A program made the translations under genes and the position numbers. A stretch of 57,823 nucleotides of DNA from Aeromicrobium sp. GTDB taxonomy: Bacteria; Actinomycetota; Actinomycetes; Propionibacteriales; Nocardioidaceae. The stretch is taken from the NCBI GenBank assembly GCA_025964895.1, contig JAOPXY010000103.1:1-57823 (forward strand). Direction: 5' to 3'. The notes under the pieces were generated by a model that saw only the letters and a program-made list of their open reading frames with translations, was not told the origin of the DNA and ran no database searches. This document shows, in pieces, positions 57,374 to 57,823 of the stretch; position 1 is the stretch's first letter, and the number at the start of each line of letters is the position of its first letter.

Positions 57374-57823
57374 TCACCCGAACCGGCCCTGGATGTAGGC
57401 CTCGGTGGCCGGGTCCTGGGGGTTGGAGAAGATCGTCTCGGTGCGCCCCACCTCGACCAGGCGGCCGGGCTTGCCCACGCCGGACAGGTTGAAGAAGGCC
57501 GTCTCATCGGAGACCCGAGCGGCCTGCTGCATGTTGTGGGTGACGATCACGATCGTGTACTGGCTCTTGAGCTCGTGGATGAGGTCCTCGATGACGCTGG
57601 TCGAGATGGGGTCGAGCGCCGAGCAGGGCTCGTCCATCAGCAGGATCTCGGGCTCGACCGAGATCGCCCGGGCGATGCAGAGCCGCTGCTGCTGACCGCC
57701 CGACAGGCCGGAGCCGGGACGGTCCTGCCGCTCCTTGACCTCGGGCCACAGGCCCGCGCTGCGCAGCGAGCGCTCGACGATGTCGTCGGACTCGGACTTC
57801 TTCATGCGCTTGCTGTTGAGCTT
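57374..57823 (-). CDS. pstB: Phosphate ABC transporter ATP-binding protein PstB (5' part outside window)
   Basis: The last 149 codons of pstB; the frame is open to the window end ([14 protein letters not shown]) so the N-terminus with Walker A is missing here. Seen: the ABC signature [15 protein letters not shown], Walker [15 protein letters not shown]-loop [20 protein letters not shown], and the PstB-specific ending [16 protein letters not shown]. It is part of the high-affinity phosphate uptake system, here tail-to-tail with the low-affinity Pit gene. Confidence 0.96.
   Translation of the reverse strand, partial: KLNSKRMKKSESDDIVERSLRSAGLWPEVKERQDRPGSGLSGGQQQRLCIARAISVEPEILLMDEPCSALDPISTSVIEDLIHELKSQYTIVIVTHNMQQAARVSDETAFFNLSGVGKPGRLVEVGRTETIFSNPQDPATEAYIQGRFG

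Overview
The window comes from a very GC-rich actinobacterial chromosome. Gene content and style (GTG/TTG starts, long chains of stop/start overlaps, -10 boxes of the TAGGAT/TAGCAT type, several apparently leaderless starts, a tmsAB-like branched fatty acid pair, an Mrp antiporter operon with A and B fused) point to the Propionibacteriales/Nocardioidaceae, with Aeromicrobium-like genera a reasonable guess. The genus is inferred from family knowledge, not from a search.

Layout. (1) 0-4.4 kb: the 3' part of a pirin gene, aroQ, a Uma2-type nuclease gene, and an oxidoreductase/methyltransferase pair resembling 10-methyl (tuberculostearic type) fatty acid synthesis. (2) 4.6-17.3 kb: a cell-surface glycopolymer cluster with two large paralogous family-2 glycosyltransferases, a UDP-HexNAc dehydrogenase, an acyltransferase-3/SGNH protein, a TagF-like glycerophosphotransferase, a two-helix membrane protein and an exonuclease III. 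It is interrupted by an AbiEi/Vsr-like gene bracketed by 40-bp inverted repeats. (3) 17.3-23.4 kb: an mrpA(B)CDEFG cation/proton antiporter operon whose large subunit is split by a 1-nt deletion. (4) 23.5-25.5 kb: a secreted peptidoglycan-binding protein, a membrane protein and a phased palindrome array. (5) 25.6-31.4 kb: permease, glutamine synthetase-like ligase, aldehyde dehydrogenase, SDR and gamma-glutamyl hydrolase, which together read as a gamma-glutamylation route for an amino-alcohol such as ethanolamine. (6) 31.5-39.3 kb: mixed genes, including a DEDDh exonuclease, lipid genes, an ArsR/SRPBCC pair with a clear promoter-operator, a diguanylate cyclase, two tiny proline-rich genes and an LCP glycopolymer ligase. 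(7) 39.3-42.6 kb: a XRE-cupin regulator, a 2OG-Fe(II) oxygenase and an adenosine deaminase next to tRNA-Lys. (8) 42.7-47.7 kb: SRPBCC protein, SpoIIE-type phosphatase and glutamate-synthase-like protein. (9) 47.7-54.0 kb: a SipW/TasA-like secretion locus. (10) 54-57.8 kb: an orphan GAF histidine kinase, a small conserved gene, a DUF47/Pit phosphate transporter pair and the 3' part of pstB.

The most striking region is 47.7-54.0 kb. Two near-duplicate TasA/camelysin-like proteins flank a Ser/His (SipW-type) signal peptidase. A third secreted protein with four Ig-like repeats heads an operon that ends with a response regulator and a histidine kinase. All three promoters (in front of both TasA-like genes and the Ig-protein operon) carry the same element: two GTGGAGATC-type direct repeats exactly 22 bp apart, ending exactly 18 bp before a TA(A/G)(G/A)(T/G)T -10 box. 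This suggests a self-regulated surface-fibre system controlled by its own two-component pair. The second notable object is the inverted-repeat-bounded nuclease-like gene at 10.7-11.9 kb.
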